From Maricaulis sp039978735 (lineage in GTDB: Bacteria > Pseudomonadota > Alphaproteobacteria > Caulobacterales > Maricaulaceae), in NCBI RefSeq assembly GCF_039978735.1, contig NZ_JBDWAS010000020.1, positions 20,053-84,052 of the forward strand: a stretch of 64,000 bases of DNA. Direction: 5' to 3'. Within the stretch, counting starts at the first letter, position 1. Each line of letters opens with the position of its first letter. The notes beneath the pieces were generated by a model. The model searched no databases. It was not told the DNA's origin and worked only from the letters and a program-made list of their open reading frames with translations. Shown piece by piece: positions 9,101 to 16,724 of this stretch. Both the position numbers and the translations under genes were made by a program.

Positions 9101-9267
9101 CACTTGCCGGCATGGCTTGCGAGGTGGTCAAGAATATCACGCTCGGCGTGTTTGCCGATGCCGGCCGCATTGCCGGCCTAGCAGTCACCACGTTTTCGAC
9201 CCTGGAAAATATCGACGGGATTGTCGGTCTGTCCGGTGGCAAGTCGCCAACGGCGTGCCCGCTCTGA
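6145..9267 (+). CDS. Tat-exported lipoprotein with TGase-like and vWA domains (module 1)
   Basis: A 1040-residue protein. Residues 7-12 (TRREVM) form a twin-arginine motif, and the hydrophobic stretch ends in lipobox LGAC with C35, so it is probably a folded-exported lipoprotein. Residues about 90-150 resemble a transglutaminase-like fold (WGSRATLRSAAGTAREKADL), but the usual nucleophile cysteine is not visible. A von Willebrand A domain starts near 449 with a MIDAS-type motif D456-E-S458-L-S460 and a later TDG (YATDGD). A long alpha/beta part follows, then alanine/glycine-rich hydrophobic segments near the C-terminus that could insert in a membrane. ATG 6145 follows AGGGGAAAAGGGC. It has a predicted ECF promoter at 6079. 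The biochemical role is unknown; vWA domains usually bind protein or metal ligands. Confidence 0.8.
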   Translation: MSQEGKTRREVMSGALKLGVSSLVLSGLPPVLGACSPDAAPEAGPYSVWREVQAALRASPDHSVGRARALVAEGDIAALHRFVRDEIRLISRQPDRFAMGGGRQWGSRATLRSAAGTAREKADLLAGLLQEAGVAAEVVETPATGSGAGTGRVFYRGFEQGFDPDIGPSDLAAWRMRLGRDTSGPGMVDIFARAPERAGIKQVVRAAIGDAGFEALGHSDRFYGRQVGRTPVVRIAQPDGQVLCADPVRPGSELGPWPAELAESAASEAEPALPVCLRLLATTTDAPDTPFELVQAQWSAEQLAGRQVRIGFKPAAGTLETLSARLGNLRAFSPVLSVQALDGEDLGEDAVAVGDVITLDGDRVALDETGAVLVNDEPVAASAGPSGHAPRIASIDVRVDASCFPDMRLGLTPRDAGGAAVEGLSVADFALEDEDETVSHSLRRSDNAPRILFLADESLSMPRVFRGAAPEMQALADHVRDMARRIHPRARVTVRGTSSRLWGHLIEAAESQADLVVYATDGDLVGGAPGAADLRFLEAGPPALVIDVDRNLAEERNRSGNVFDAMAQATGGEAMDAPEGNDMAPIAAAIQRMLRTQDRPLYTLAYRALDASPGERQVNIAAGSVRQTARYTIDAAPRRRARKLASLRLELDVGGHTVNRVLAGHDGLGEVTDDHVSTVHGAMLGLHMIGFEGAPPALSVLLDDVLRAKLGLERLDRTLVDPAASLEQMIDAIEAGIPVLPGELVTMMSRTGHLSGEDFSVSEQGLRAILYSAHPVMGSDRFVKRVDILPTGRISVLSPDAAFRRQQAFDLSLDLNLAEAALFERSTAGLLDGRSLASLGRWGFRYLEPGLPDTEQESWHHLMAQLRPSFPFSRTYYLAPSGGAVRAMWLVDKQSANIVGVLEDASGGGSQAERIARELSELDRAISAINLLAGAAGAAGALSGVGGVSLGIAAAYGQRLARLYGAVAMSVILMDAGGIAPALRLALAGMACEVVKNITLGVFADAGRIAGLAVTTFSTLENIDGIVGLSGGKSPTACPL

Positions 9268-9359
9268 CGGGCGAGCGAGAACCCGCATAGCCGGGCGGGT
9301 CAGCGAGGGTGGAATCAGATGCAACAACACCCGCACTTCGGCGTGGAATTGTCGGGGAA

Positions 9360-9797
9360 GGCAGTGTCAGAGGAACTTTGGCTTGAGCGTGGAGCGCCGG
9401 TTTCATAGCCTCGCCGGATGCGTAACCCCTTGAGGTATTTCAAGACTTCTCCCGAGATCATCCGCCTGGCCGTGATGATGTATGTGCGGTTCTCGCTGTC
9501 GCTTCGGAACGTCGAGGATCTACTTCACGAGCGCGGAAGCGATATCATACATGAGACGGTCCGGTTCTGGTGGACCAGGTTCGGCCTTCTCTTCGCAAGG
9601 TCGATGCGAAGCCTGCAAAAGCTCGCCGCCACCCACGCTTCAGTCCACAATCACTTCAACCTCGAACGCCACTTCTATCGCCGCGGCGACTTCAAGAACA
9701 GCCGCGCCTCCGCCTTGGCCGAATGGCGTCAACTCGCTGCCTGATGTAGGTTGAAGGAACGACATTCGAGACCGCTTCGCTTTTGTCTGACAGCACC
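9360..9797 (+). mobile_element. Internally deleted IS6-family element (remnant A)
   Basis: About 438 bp, half the usual 800-900 bp of IS6-family elements. The left end at 9360 (GGCAGTGTCAGA) and the right end (reverse complement GGTGCTGTCAGACAAA, ending 9797) look like imperfect terminal inverted repeats. Inside is a short frame joining the N- and C-terminal parts of the transposase. The flanking 8 bases on the two sides do not match, so there is no target-site duplication: the element or its surroundings have been rearranged. Three more remnants of this family lie at 25708, 44653 and 58625. Confidence 0.72.
9418..9744 (+). pseudogene. IS6-family transposase, catalytic core deleted
   Basis: The 108-codon frame begins like IS6-family transposases (MRNPLRYFKTSPEIIRLAVM, then HETVRFWWTRFGLLFARSMR) and ends like them (THASVHNHFNLERHFYRRGD, AEWRQLAA). 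The middle of about 120 residues, which should hold the DDE catalytic residues, is missing, the join being near residue 66. A full-length family member has about 230-240 residues. The frame is still open, so the deletion is in phase, but no transposition activity is expected. Confidence 0.85.
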
Positions 9798-9799
9798 AC

Positions 9800-9906
9800 G
9801 CAGAAACCTCCATCATCGTCAACTAGGAAGGTCGGGCCGGCTACTCCGCAGCTTCGTCAGGCGGTGTGTAACCGGCTTTTTCAAGCTCCAGGCGGCTCTG
9901 GTCGAA
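9800..9906. repeat. Direct repeat, copy 1 (tails of vWA and SDR genes)
   Basis: 107 bases that match 44545-44649 with about a dozen mismatches and two one-base indels. The first part encodes AETSIIVN-stop, the tail of the vWA protein whose intact gene ends at 44571; the only difference in that coding part is a synonymous GTC/GTG. The second part is the reverse-strand 3' end of the SDR gene, intact here. The repeat begins three bases after the right end of IS6 remnant A. Confidence 0.85.
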
Positions 9907-10731
9907 ACCCTGGTCGGGGATGAGCTCGCCGCTTCTGTCGGCGAGTTCGGACCAGCGTTCGAGCAGGGCCTCGGCCATGTCCGGTCCGTCGGCGATATGG
10001 ATGCCCCGGGTCAGGGTGATGTGGGCCAGTTCGAAACCGCCTGCGCCGGCGCACAGGATCTGGCGTGTCGGAGCGTCCTTCGAACACAGGGCGAGGACGG
10101 CCGGGCTGACACGGCCGGGGTCCAGCCGCTCGAGCTGTTCGGCCGGCAAAATGCCTTCCATCATCTGCGTGGCCGCTGTCGGCGCGAGGCAGTTGACGTG
10201 GATGCCGTATTTCTTGCCTTCCAGCGCAAGCGTGTTCATCAGCCCGACAAGGCCGAGCTTGGCTGCGCCGTAATTGGACTGGCCGAAATTTCCGTACAGG
10301 CCCGATGACGAGGTTGTCATGACGATCCGTCCATAGCCTTGGTCACGCATGATCTGCCAGACCGCCTTGGTGCAGTTGGCGGCACCTGTGAGATGCACGT
10401 CAACGACCAGCCGGAAGTCCGAGAGCGGCAGTTTCGCGAAGGTCTTGTCGCGCAATATGCCGGCATTGTTGACAAGAATATCGATCCGGCCCCAGTGCGC
10501 CATCGCAGTGTCCGCCATGACCTGCATGGCGGAGGCATCCGTGACCGAGCCCTGAAAGGCGATGGCCGAGCCGCCCTTGTGGCGGATCTCGGCCGCGACG
10601 GTTTCGGCCCCTTCTCCGAGGTCATTGACCAGAATGTGAGCGCCCCGCGCCGCAAGAAGATGAGCGTGCGAACGGCCCAGACCGCCACCGGCCCCCGTTA
10701 CGATGGCAACTTGTCCAGAAAGATCGATCAT
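9841..10731 (-). CDS. SDR-family 3-hydroxyacyl-CoA dehydrogenase-like protein
   Basis: A 296-residue short-chain dehydrogenase. The nucleotide-binding motif is TGAGGGLG (T12-G19), VNNAG is at 87-91, and the catalytic set is S141-143, Y154 and K158 in YGAAK. The sequence DLSGQVAIVTGAGGGLGRSH and the length after the core resemble the dehydrogenase part of peroxisomal multifunctional enzyme 2 and bacterial relatives, which oxidise 3-hydroxyacyl-CoA with NAD. Substrate is inferred only. Start 10731 has GAGAGG upstream; the frame extends to 10803 but without support. It is divergent from the acyl-CoA synthetase, with the shared TetR operator at 10838 between them, so the pair likely works in one beta-oxidation-like pathway. 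The 3' end is duplicated as a decayed fragment at 44580-44649. Confidence 0.88.
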   Translation of the reverse strand: MIDLSGQVAIVTGAGGGLGRSHAHLLAARGAHILVNDLGEGAETVAAEIRHKGGSAIAFQGSVTDASAMQVMADTAMAHWGRIDILVNNAGILRDKTFAKLPLSDFRLVVDVHLTGAANCTKAVWQIMRDQGYGRIVMTTSSSGLYGNFGQSNYGAAKLGLVGLMNTLALEGKKYGIHVNCLAPTAATQMMEGILPAEQLERLDPGRVSPAVLALCSKDAPTRQILCAGAGGFELAHITLTRGIHIADGPDMAEALLERWSELADRSGELIPDQGFDQSRLELEKAGYTPPDEAAE

Positions 10732-10837
10732 ATACCTCTCCCCCGGGGACGTTCGATGTCCCGCACAAACCGAACCCGGCACGGTGAAGTGCCCTGATCG
10801 CATCCCCTAGCACGATCGGGCGGGCCATGTGAACTTA

Positions 10838-10857
10838 TTCGCTCACAGTATAATGAA
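10838..10857. promoter_or_regulatory. TetR-type operator, site 1
   Basis: TTCGC-N10-ATGAA inside the longer shared string TTATTCGCTCACAGTATAAT. It lies in the 357-base divergent region between the SDR gene (start 10731) and the synthetase gene (start 11089). It matches sites at 16666, 21469 and 22435: all four are TTC-N14-GAA with inward RC/RT arms. Nothing else was recognised in this intergenic stretch; open frames in it are shadows or upstream extensions. Confidence 0.65.
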
Positions 10858-11088
10858 GATTGACAAGAGTCTGGGCAGGCGGCTAGTTTTGCCTTGTGTG
10901 CCAGTGGGGTTGCATCGTGTTGCCGGTCGTCCTGTTGCGATTGGATCCCTCTTTCCGCAATTGGTCCGGCCTGCGCTTCGCGCGGGTGCGGTGCTCCCTA
11001 TTCGGGCCTGTTCCGAACAACAGACGGGGCGAATTGCCGAACTTCCCGGACGGCAATCCGCTTCCTCGACAACAAGTGTGTATCCGCG

Positions 11089-12672
11089 ATGCAGACCTAC
11101 TCGCTTACCATCGACAAATTCCTGGACCACGCAGCACGATGGAACGGGAAGCGCGGGGTCGCGTCGGCCGGGGACGGAGCAGGGGTGGAGCGGGTTACCT
11201 ACGGGGCACTGCGACGGCGGGCGAACGATCTGTCGGGTGCGCTGGGGGCTTTGGGGCTAAAGACGGGAGACCGCATCGGGACGCTTGGCTGGAACACGCA
11301 GCATCATCTTGAAGTCTACTATGCCTCAATGGGTTGCGGGTTGGTCTGTCACACGCTCAATCCTCGTCTCACACCGGCTCATCTGGCTGCCATGATCAAT
11401 GAGGCCGAGGACCGGGTGATTGCCGCTGCCTCCAGTCTTGCCGATCTGGTCGCCCAGCTTCTGCCGCTCTGTCCGGTGATCGAGCACGTGATCTGGCTTG
11501 ATGGCGATGGCCCGGCGAAAATGTGCTGTGCACGAGAGGCCGTCCGGTTCTGGCCGTATGAAACCCTTCTGCAGTCCTGTGGCAAGCCGGTGGCCTGGGG
11601 CGGGTTTGACGAGAATGCGCCGGCCGGACTGTGCTACACATCCGGCACAACGGGCCGGCCAAAAGGGGTCCTATACACGCACCGCTCGAACTATCTGCAC
11701 ACGCTGCGCGCACTCCAGGCGGATGCCATTGCGCTGACCGGCCGGGATACGGTGCTGGTTGCGGTGCCCATGTTTCATGCCAATGGATGGGGCCTGCCTT
11801 TCGCTGCGCCCGCCGTGGGCGCACAACTCGTCCTGCCCGGCCGCCGTGCCGACGGTGCCAGCCTTGCCAGGCTGATGCGCGACGAGGGTGTGACGCTGGC
11901 CGCCGGCGTCCAGACGATCTGGGTTGGCGTTATGGACCATCTCGACGAGACCGGCGGCGAACTGCCGGACCTCAAGCGGGTTCTGATCGGCGGTTCGAAA
12001 TGTCCCGACAGCCTGATCCGCCGCATGGAGACGCGCTTGGGAGTGGAGGTGCAGACCAGCTGGGGCATGACGGAATTGTCGCCGGTTGGTACGATCGCGC
12101 CGCCGGGCGCGTCGACGCAGACCCTACAATCGTCCGGGCGTCCGCCATTGGGCATCGACCTGAAACTGACCGACCGGGACGGCCGCGAACTGGCGGAGCA
12201 GCGAAATACTGTCGGGCACCTCAAGGTGAAGGGTGCGAGCGTCGTGGACCGGTACTTCCGGGCCGAGACGGACACTCTGGACGAGGACGGCTATTTCGAC
12301 ACCGGCGATCTTGCGTCCCTCGACGATGACGGCAATCTGACGATCTGCGGCCGGGCCAAGGACCTCATCAAGTCCGGCGGCGAGTGGATCAATCCGGCCG
12401 AGATCGAGGAGATCGTGGGGCGGCACCCCGATGTGTGCCAGGTCGCGGTGATCGGCCGTGCCGACCCGAAATGGGGCGAACGGCCGGTGCTCATCGTCGA
12501 GCCGAACCAGGGCATGAAACCGGACCGGGCTGCCCTACAAGGCGCATTGCGCGGGCAGGTCGCCGACTGGTGGATTCCCGATCAGCTCATTCTGGTCGAT
12601 GCGATGCCGCTTGCCCCGACCGGCAAGATCGACAAGCGCAGGCTGCGGCTTGACTATGCGGCGGCAGGATAG
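11089..12672 (+). CDS. Fatty-acyl-CoA synthetase (AMP-forming ligase)
   Basis: A 527-residue ANL-superfamily ligase that activates a carboxylic acid with ATP and CoA. Visible core motifs: phosphate loop YTSGTTGRPKG near residues 182-193, SWGMTELSP, GYFDTGDLASLDDDG, GRAKDLIKSGGEWINP, and the C-terminal catalytic lysine in PTGKIDKR. The family resemblance is to medium/long-chain acyl-CoA synthetases of the AlkK/FadD type; the acid is not known. ATG 11089 is preferred because it gives the usual N-terminus; the frame open from 10894 is low-complexity and starts inside the promoter region. The Shine-Dalgarno match is weak. The TetR gene follows 13 bases later, so the two form an operon under operator site 1. 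Confidence 0.9.
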   Translation: MQTYSLTIDKFLDHAARWNGKRGVASAGDGAGVERVTYGALRRRANDLSGALGALGLKTGDRIGTLGWNTQHHLEVYYASMGCGLVCHTLNPRLTPAHLAAMINEAEDRVIAAASSLADLVAQLLPLCPVIEHVIWLDGDGPAKMCCAREAVRFWPYETLLQSCGKPVAWGGFDENAPAGLCYTSGTTGRPKGVLYTHRSNYLHTLRALQADAIALTGRDTVLVAVPMFHANGWGLPFAAPAVGAQLVLPGRRADGASLARLMRDEGVTLAAGVQTIWVGVMDHLDETGGELPDLKRVLIGGSKCPDSLIRRMETRLGVEVQTSWGMTELSPVGTIAPPGASTQTLQSSGRPPLGIDLKLTDRDGRELAEQRNTVGHLKVKGASVVDRYFRAETDTLDEDGYFDTGDLASLDDDGNLTICGRAKDLIKSGGEWINPAEIEEIVGRHPDVCQVAVIGRADPKWGERPVLIVEPNQGMKPDRAALQGALRGQVADWWIPDQLILVDAMPLAPTGKIDKRRLRLDYAAAG

Positions 12673-12685
12673 GACCGGGACGAGC

Positions 12686-13399
12686 ATGACGGGCCAATCG
12701 CCAAAAAATACAGACGGTGCCCGCGCGAAGGCCGTGTCACAGCCTCGGCGCCGGGCGCGTCGTTCCAAGGCTGAACAGCGCGCGGAAACGCTGGAGCAGA
12801 TCCTCGATGCTGCGGAATATCTGTTTGCGCGGCACGGACTGCACGGGGTGACGTTGCGCGATGTCGGCAAGCGTGTCGGCATCCACACCACGCTGCTGCA
12901 CTACTATTTCGACGACAAGAAACACCTGTTCGAGGCGGTGTTCGCGCGGCGGGCCGCCGTGACAAGCGAACGGCGCATGACGGCGTTGTCGGAGTATGAG
13001 GCACAGGCTGGGGACGCGCCGACGGTGGAAGGCGCGTTGCGCGCGTTTCTCGATACCGATCTGGACCTCTATTTTGAGGGCGGCGAGGCGTGGATGAACT
13101 ATGCCTCCTTCTGTGCCCGGGTCAGCAATACACCCGAAGGCGCCGAGCTGATGGACGCCCATTTCGATCCTGTCGTGCTGAAACTGGTCAGCATCCTGAA
13201 GCGCGCCCTGCCCGATCACAGCGAAGAGGACATCTTCTGGGGCTATCACTTCGTCACGGGCGCCCTGATGACAACGCTGGCCCGCACTGGCCGGATCGAC
13301 CGCCTCTCGGATGGCGTTTGCCATGCCGACGACTTTCCCGCCATCAAGCACCGGATCAGCGATTTTCTGGCCGCCGGCTTTGTCGCACTGAAACAGTAA
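12686..13399 (+). CDS. TetR-family regulator 1
   Basis: A 237-residue TetR regulator. The helix-turn-helix is at about residues 30-80 (HGVTLRDVGKRVGIHTTLLH, then YYFDDKKHLFEAVFARRA), followed by a ligand-binding domain containing the phrase FWGYHFVTGALM. It is closely similar over its whole length to the TetR proteins at 21539 and 25032, so these are paralogues from local duplications. An ATG behind AGGA (12671) gives the start. It is the second gene of the acyl-CoA synthetase operon and is a candidate to bind the shared TTCRC-N10-RTGAA operators and thereby repress its own operon. The ligand is unknown, perhaps an acyl-CoA or the free acid. Confidence 0.9.
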   Translation: MTGQSPKNTDGARAKAVSQPRRRARRSKAEQRAETLEQILDAAEYLFARHGLHGVTLRDVGKRVGIHTTLLHYYFDDKKHLFEAVFARRAAVTSERRMTALSEYEAQAGDAPTVEGALRAFLDTDLDLYFEGGEAWMNYASFCARVSNTPEGAELMDAHFDPVVLKLVSILKRALPDHSEEDIFWGYHFVTGALMTTLARTGRIDRLSDGVCHADDFPAIKHRISDFLAAGFVALKQ

Positions 13400-13425
13400 C
13401 GCCACGCCCGGTTGAGGCGTGGCGT
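13399..13425. terminator. Hairpin between convergent TetR and esterase genes
   Basis: Perfect 10-bp stem ACGCCACGCC (13399-13408) and GGCGTGGCGT (13416-13425) with a 7-base loop. It directly follows the TetR stop codon and precedes the esterase stop at 13462. There is no T-run, so it may need Rho or act only as a weak bidirectional terminator. Confidence 0.45.
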
Positions 13426-13461
13426 CAAGGCAAGGGGTGTCGAGGTCTCCGCAGGTGCGGG

Positions 13462-15123
13462 CTATTCGCAATCCGGCGGCAGGGCCGGGACCGGCGGAGA
13501 CGCCAGCCCGACATTCCAGTGCCAGCCCTGGCCCCCTGCAGCCCGGCGGCGGCAAACCAGTTCCTCGACAAACTCATACATGCCCGGAAGTACGTTCTCA
13601 TCCGCTTGCGGGACTTCGGCGAAATGCATGTAGGCGCGTGTCTGCCCGTAATTCGGCCAGGGCGCAGCACCGTCCGCGACCGGCTCGCCGGCACGTGCAA
13701 AGCTGGTCCAGTAGCCGGTCATCGCATCGGCATAGGCGGCTTCTTCCGGCGTATCCGGCAGGGGCGGCCAGTAGGGCGGCGTGCGATCAGTGTTCCCGAA
13801 CATGTAGGGTAGCTCGGCCGCGTGAAAGGCATGCAGGCCCCGTTCGTCAGCGGCGGGATAGCCGTGGTCGAACATGTAGAGATAACCCGGTTGCCCGAGG
13901 GCTTCCTGACTGCGCACCAGACGTTCTGCGGTCCAGCTGTACAAGGCGTCGCGAGTGGTCTCGTAGATGCTTTCCTGCAGGTTGTCGCCGGGGTAGAGCC
14001 GCAGGAAATCATCGGCCATGTCTCCGTAGAGCTCGCGGATGCGGTTCTCATAGACCTCGGCACTCTCCGGCACGGCCGGTGCAAGCGCTGTCAGTGTACG
14101 GATCTCGCCCTGGTTGAACCCGGCGATGATCGGCACGTTAGCCTGCTCGCCGCGATCGAAGGTCTCGACAAGTTGCCGGGGCAGGAAGTGCCCGTCGACT
14201 GTGCCGGATGTGAGATAGCCGGCGGCCAGGGCGCCATCGGTCACGGCTTGGGCGTCCATGGCACGAAGTTCGGCGATGTTTGCCGCTCCCAGCTGGCCGG
14301 CGATGTAGGCGCCGACGGCTTCGGCCGCATAGGCGCCGTGGACCGGGCGTTTGAGTTCCGGTGTCGAGATCATGTAGGCGCTCTGGGCGATGGCGCGCGA
14401 AAACAGGCCGCGGGCATCGGGTGCCGCCATCAGATACATCACGCTCAGACCGCCGGCGGATTCACCGGCAATCGTCACATTGTCGGCATCGCCGCCGAAT
14501 GCGCCGATATTGTCCTGTATCCAGCGCAGGGCCTGGATCTGGTCGAGAAGCCCGTAATTGCCGGACACGCCATCGGGCGACTCCGCGCTGAGTTCGGGGT
14601 GCGCCATGTAGCCGAGCACGCCGAGACGATAGTTGATTGAAACAACGATGACGCCGTCCTGCGCCAGCCGGGCGCCGTCATAGAGCGGTTCGCGGGTCGA
14701 TCCGGCCGACAGCGCGCCGCCGTGGATCCATACGAAGACCGGCGCATTATCGGCATCTTCCGGCGCCCAGATGTTCAAGCTGAGGCAGTCTTCGCTGACC
14801 GGGGTTATGTCCGAGGCATAGATGCTCGTCGTCTCGCGCACGCGTTGCACGCAGGACGGGCCGTAGTCATTTGCCTGCAGCGTGTCCTGCCAGGGCTCCA
14901 TCGGCTGCGGGGGCGTCCAGCGGGCCTCGCCCACCGGCGGCCGGGCGTAGGGGATGCCCTTGAAGAAGCGAAGCCCGCCTGCGGCCTGTCCGGAGATCGG
15001 GCCGACCGGCGCATTGACAACCGGCGCGCCTTCAGCACCGGTCTGGGCGCAGGCCGTGGAGGCGGCGAGCAGGCAGGCGAGGGTGCCGGCCTTGAGGGCA
15101 GGCGTGTCGAGTTTCCAGGTCAT
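13462..15123 (-). CDS. Secreted type-B carboxylesterase 1
   Basis: A 553-residue carboxylesterase of the COesterase family. Motifs: FFKGIPYARPPVGEARW, EDCLSLNIWAP, oxyanion region WIHGGAL, nucleophile elbow GESAGG with S222, and later histidine-region sequence HAAELPYMFG. A signal sequence ends around residues 20-27; STAC could serve as a poor lipobox. It hydrolyses carboxylic esters in the periplasm or on the cell surface. The gene is the second of an operon: its ATG (15123) overlaps the TGA of the MFS gene (ATGA), so the two are translationally coupled. The longer open frame up to 15564 lies inside the MFS gene and is a shadow. Paralogue of the esterase at 16725. Confidence 0.9.
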   Translation of the reverse strand: MTWKLDTPALKAGTLACLLAASTACAQTGAEGAPVVNAPVGPISGQAAGGLRFFKGIPYARPPVGEARWTPPQPMEPWQDTLQANDYGPSCVQRVRETTSIYASDITPVSEDCLSLNIWAPEDADNAPVFVWIHGGALSAGSTREPLYDGARLAQDGVIVVSINYRLGVLGYMAHPELSAESPDGVSGNYGLLDQIQALRWIQDNIGAFGGDADNVTIAGESAGGLSVMYLMAAPDARGLFSRAIAQSAYMISTPELKRPVHGAYAAEAVGAYIAGQLGAANIAELRAMDAQAVTDGALAAGYLTSGTVDGHFLPRQLVETFDRGEQANVPIIAGFNQGEIRTLTALAPAVPESAEVYENRIRELYGDMADDFLRLYPGDNLQESIYETTRDALYSWTAERLVRSQEALGQPGYLYMFDHGYPAADERGLHAFHAAELPYMFGNTDRTPPYWPPLPDTPEEAAYADAMTGYWTSFARAGEPVADGAAPWPNYGQTRAYMHFAEVPQADENVLPGMYEFVEELVCRRRAAGGQGWHWNVGLASPPVPALPPDCE

Positions 15124-16490
15124 GAAACACCTCCTTGCTTGGCCTCTTCGCGCGCAAGCACACGCGCCAGGCCGAGGAACAGGGCGATCGCCAGGCCGTA
15201 GAACGGCACCAGCGTGTACAGGGCGATCTGCAGGGAATTGTCGGGAAAGCTGGCGCGGAAGAGGTCGCTGGCAATGCCGACATAGGTTGGCCCCAGGCCA
15301 AGGCCGATGAAGTTCATCACCAGCAGAAGCAGGGCGCCGGACATGACGCGCTGGTCCGGCCGGACTTCTTCCTGAACGAGCGCCACCGAGGACGAGAGAT
15401 AGAAATAGTTCAGGAAGCAGGGGCCGATCAGGAACAGGGTCGCCAGCTGCCAGCCGGGTGCCCATACAAACCCGATATAGAAGGGAATGCACAGGGCCAG
15501 TGATGCCGCCGGGATCAGCGCATAATAGCGTTTGGAGATCCGCGTGAACCGGTCGATCGCCCAACCGGACATGAAGATGCCGGCGCTCATGCCGATCCCC
15601 ACAACCAGCGCATACCAGACGGCGATCTCGTTCAGGGTCATGCCCTTTTCGCGCATCAGGAAGAGCGCGGTGAAATTGCCGAGCCCGTAGGTGATGAACT
15701 GTGTCGCGCCACTGCCCAGCGCCGCCAGCATGAGCGCCTTGTGGGAAAAGAACATTTTCAGCGTGACCCAGAAGCCGGACGGTTCTGAGGCGTGTTCCGG
15801 ATTGGGTTCGTCCAGCCCGCCACGCTTGGGTTCACGAACGAATACGGCGACGGCGATCGCGGCGACCAGGCCGACCCCGCCAAGCACATAGAAGGCGTCG
15901 CGCCAGCTGAAGGCTGCAGCGATCGAAGCGCCGAAGGCAATGCCCAGTGCGGCCCCGATCGGCGGGCCGAGGTTGAAAATGCCCAGTGCGGTACCGCGCC
16001 GCCCCTTGGGGAAATAGTCGGTGATGATCGCGTAGGATGGCGGTACGCCGCCAGCTTCGCCAAAGCCCACCGTCATGCGTGCCACGACGAGTTGACCGTA
16101 ATTGCGGGCAGCACCGCAGGCGATTGTCGCGGCGCTCCAGATCGCACAGGCCAGCGCGAGGACGCCGACGCGGTTCGTCTTGTCGGCAAGCCAGCCGACC
16201 GGAATGGCGATGAAACAGTAGAAGAAGGCAAAGTAGAGCCCGCCGATCAGGCCCAGCTGGCTGTCCGATATGCCCAGCGTGTCCTGGATCGGCTTGGCCA
16301 GGATGGACAAGAGCTGGCGGTCCAGGAAGTTGAGGACATAGACAAAGCACAGGATGACCAGCACCACCCAGGCGCGGTGTCCGGGTGCCGGCGGGCTGGC
16401 GGCCGCATCCCCGGCCGGCTCGAGCCGGGGCTTCACACCCGGTTCGGCAGGGATCTGGGTGATCTCGGGGCTCGGCGGTTCAGCGCTCAC
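15120..16490 (-). CDS. MFS transporter, Spinster-like
   Basis: A 456-residue major-facilitator carrier with about 12 membrane segments after a proline-rich cytoplasmic N-terminus of some 35 residues. Characteristic phrases are YVLNFLDRQLLSILAKPIQD in segment 1, GWLADKTNR in loop 2-3 and GFGEAGGVPPSYAII in segment 4, as in Spinster-like carriers of catabolic clusters. It probably imports the hydrolysis product of the esterase with which it is coupled. The start is a GTG at 16490: GGGGAGGAG lies just upstream, whereas the ATG at 16562 has no such site. Operator site 3 (16666-16685) lies 175 bases upstream. Confidence 0.87.
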   Translation of the reverse strand: MSAEPPSPEITQIPAEPGVKPRLEPAGDAAASPPAPGHRAWVVLVILCFVYVLNFLDRQLLSILAKPIQDTLGISDSQLGLIGGLYFAFFYCFIAIPVGWLADKTNRVGVLALACAIWSAATIACGAARNYGQLVVARMTVGFGEAGGVPPSYAIITDYFPKGRRGTALGIFNLGPPIGAALGIAFGASIAAAFSWRDAFYVLGGVGLVAAIAVAVFVREPKRGGLDEPNPEHASEPSGFWVTLKMFFSHKALMLAALGSGATQFITYGLGNFTALFLMREKGMTLNEIAVWYALVVGIGMSAGIFMSGWAIDRFTRISKRYYALIPAASLALCIPFYIGFVWAPGWQLATLFLIGPCFLNYFYLSSSVALVQEEVRPDQRVMSGALLLLVMNFIGLGLGPTYVGIASDLFRASFPDNSLQIALYTLVPFYGLAIALFLGLARVLAREEAKQGGVS

Positions 16491-16665
16491 GGCCGCTCCT
16501 CCCCTCGTGGGGCCGGCAGGCCGAGTGGCGCGATATTCGAACAGATGCCCGCAACGGGGCATCCGGATAATCCGGTATGTGATGCACCGGTGTCCTCCCG
16601 AAAATTCTGGCTCTCATGGCCGGTTTGAAGCGCATCTTGAGCGGGCCGGACTCGCGATGTCAACA

Positions 16666-16685
16666 TTCATTCTAATGTGTGTGAA
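16666..16685. promoter_or_regulatory. TetR-type operator, site 3
   Basis: On the minus strand TTCAC-N10-ATGAA, within TTATTCACACACATTAGAAT. Over a 23-base window (TTATTC to TGAA) it matches site 1 at 19 positions. It stands in the 234-base gap between the MFS/esterase-1 operon (start 16490) and the end of esterase 2 (16725), pointing to control of the former. Confidence 0.65.
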
Positions 16686-16724
16686 TAACTTTAAGGGTGC
16701 GAGTTGCCCGTCTTTTCGCAGCAA

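Noticed and set aside
10829..11260. 143-codon frame in the SDR/synthetase promoter region
   Set aside because: It overlaps the synthetase start, lacks a ribosome site and shows no domain; the region holds the operator instead.
15124..15564. Upstream extension of esterase 1
   Set aside because: The extension lies inside the MFS gene in another frame and would remove the signal peptide from the N-terminus.
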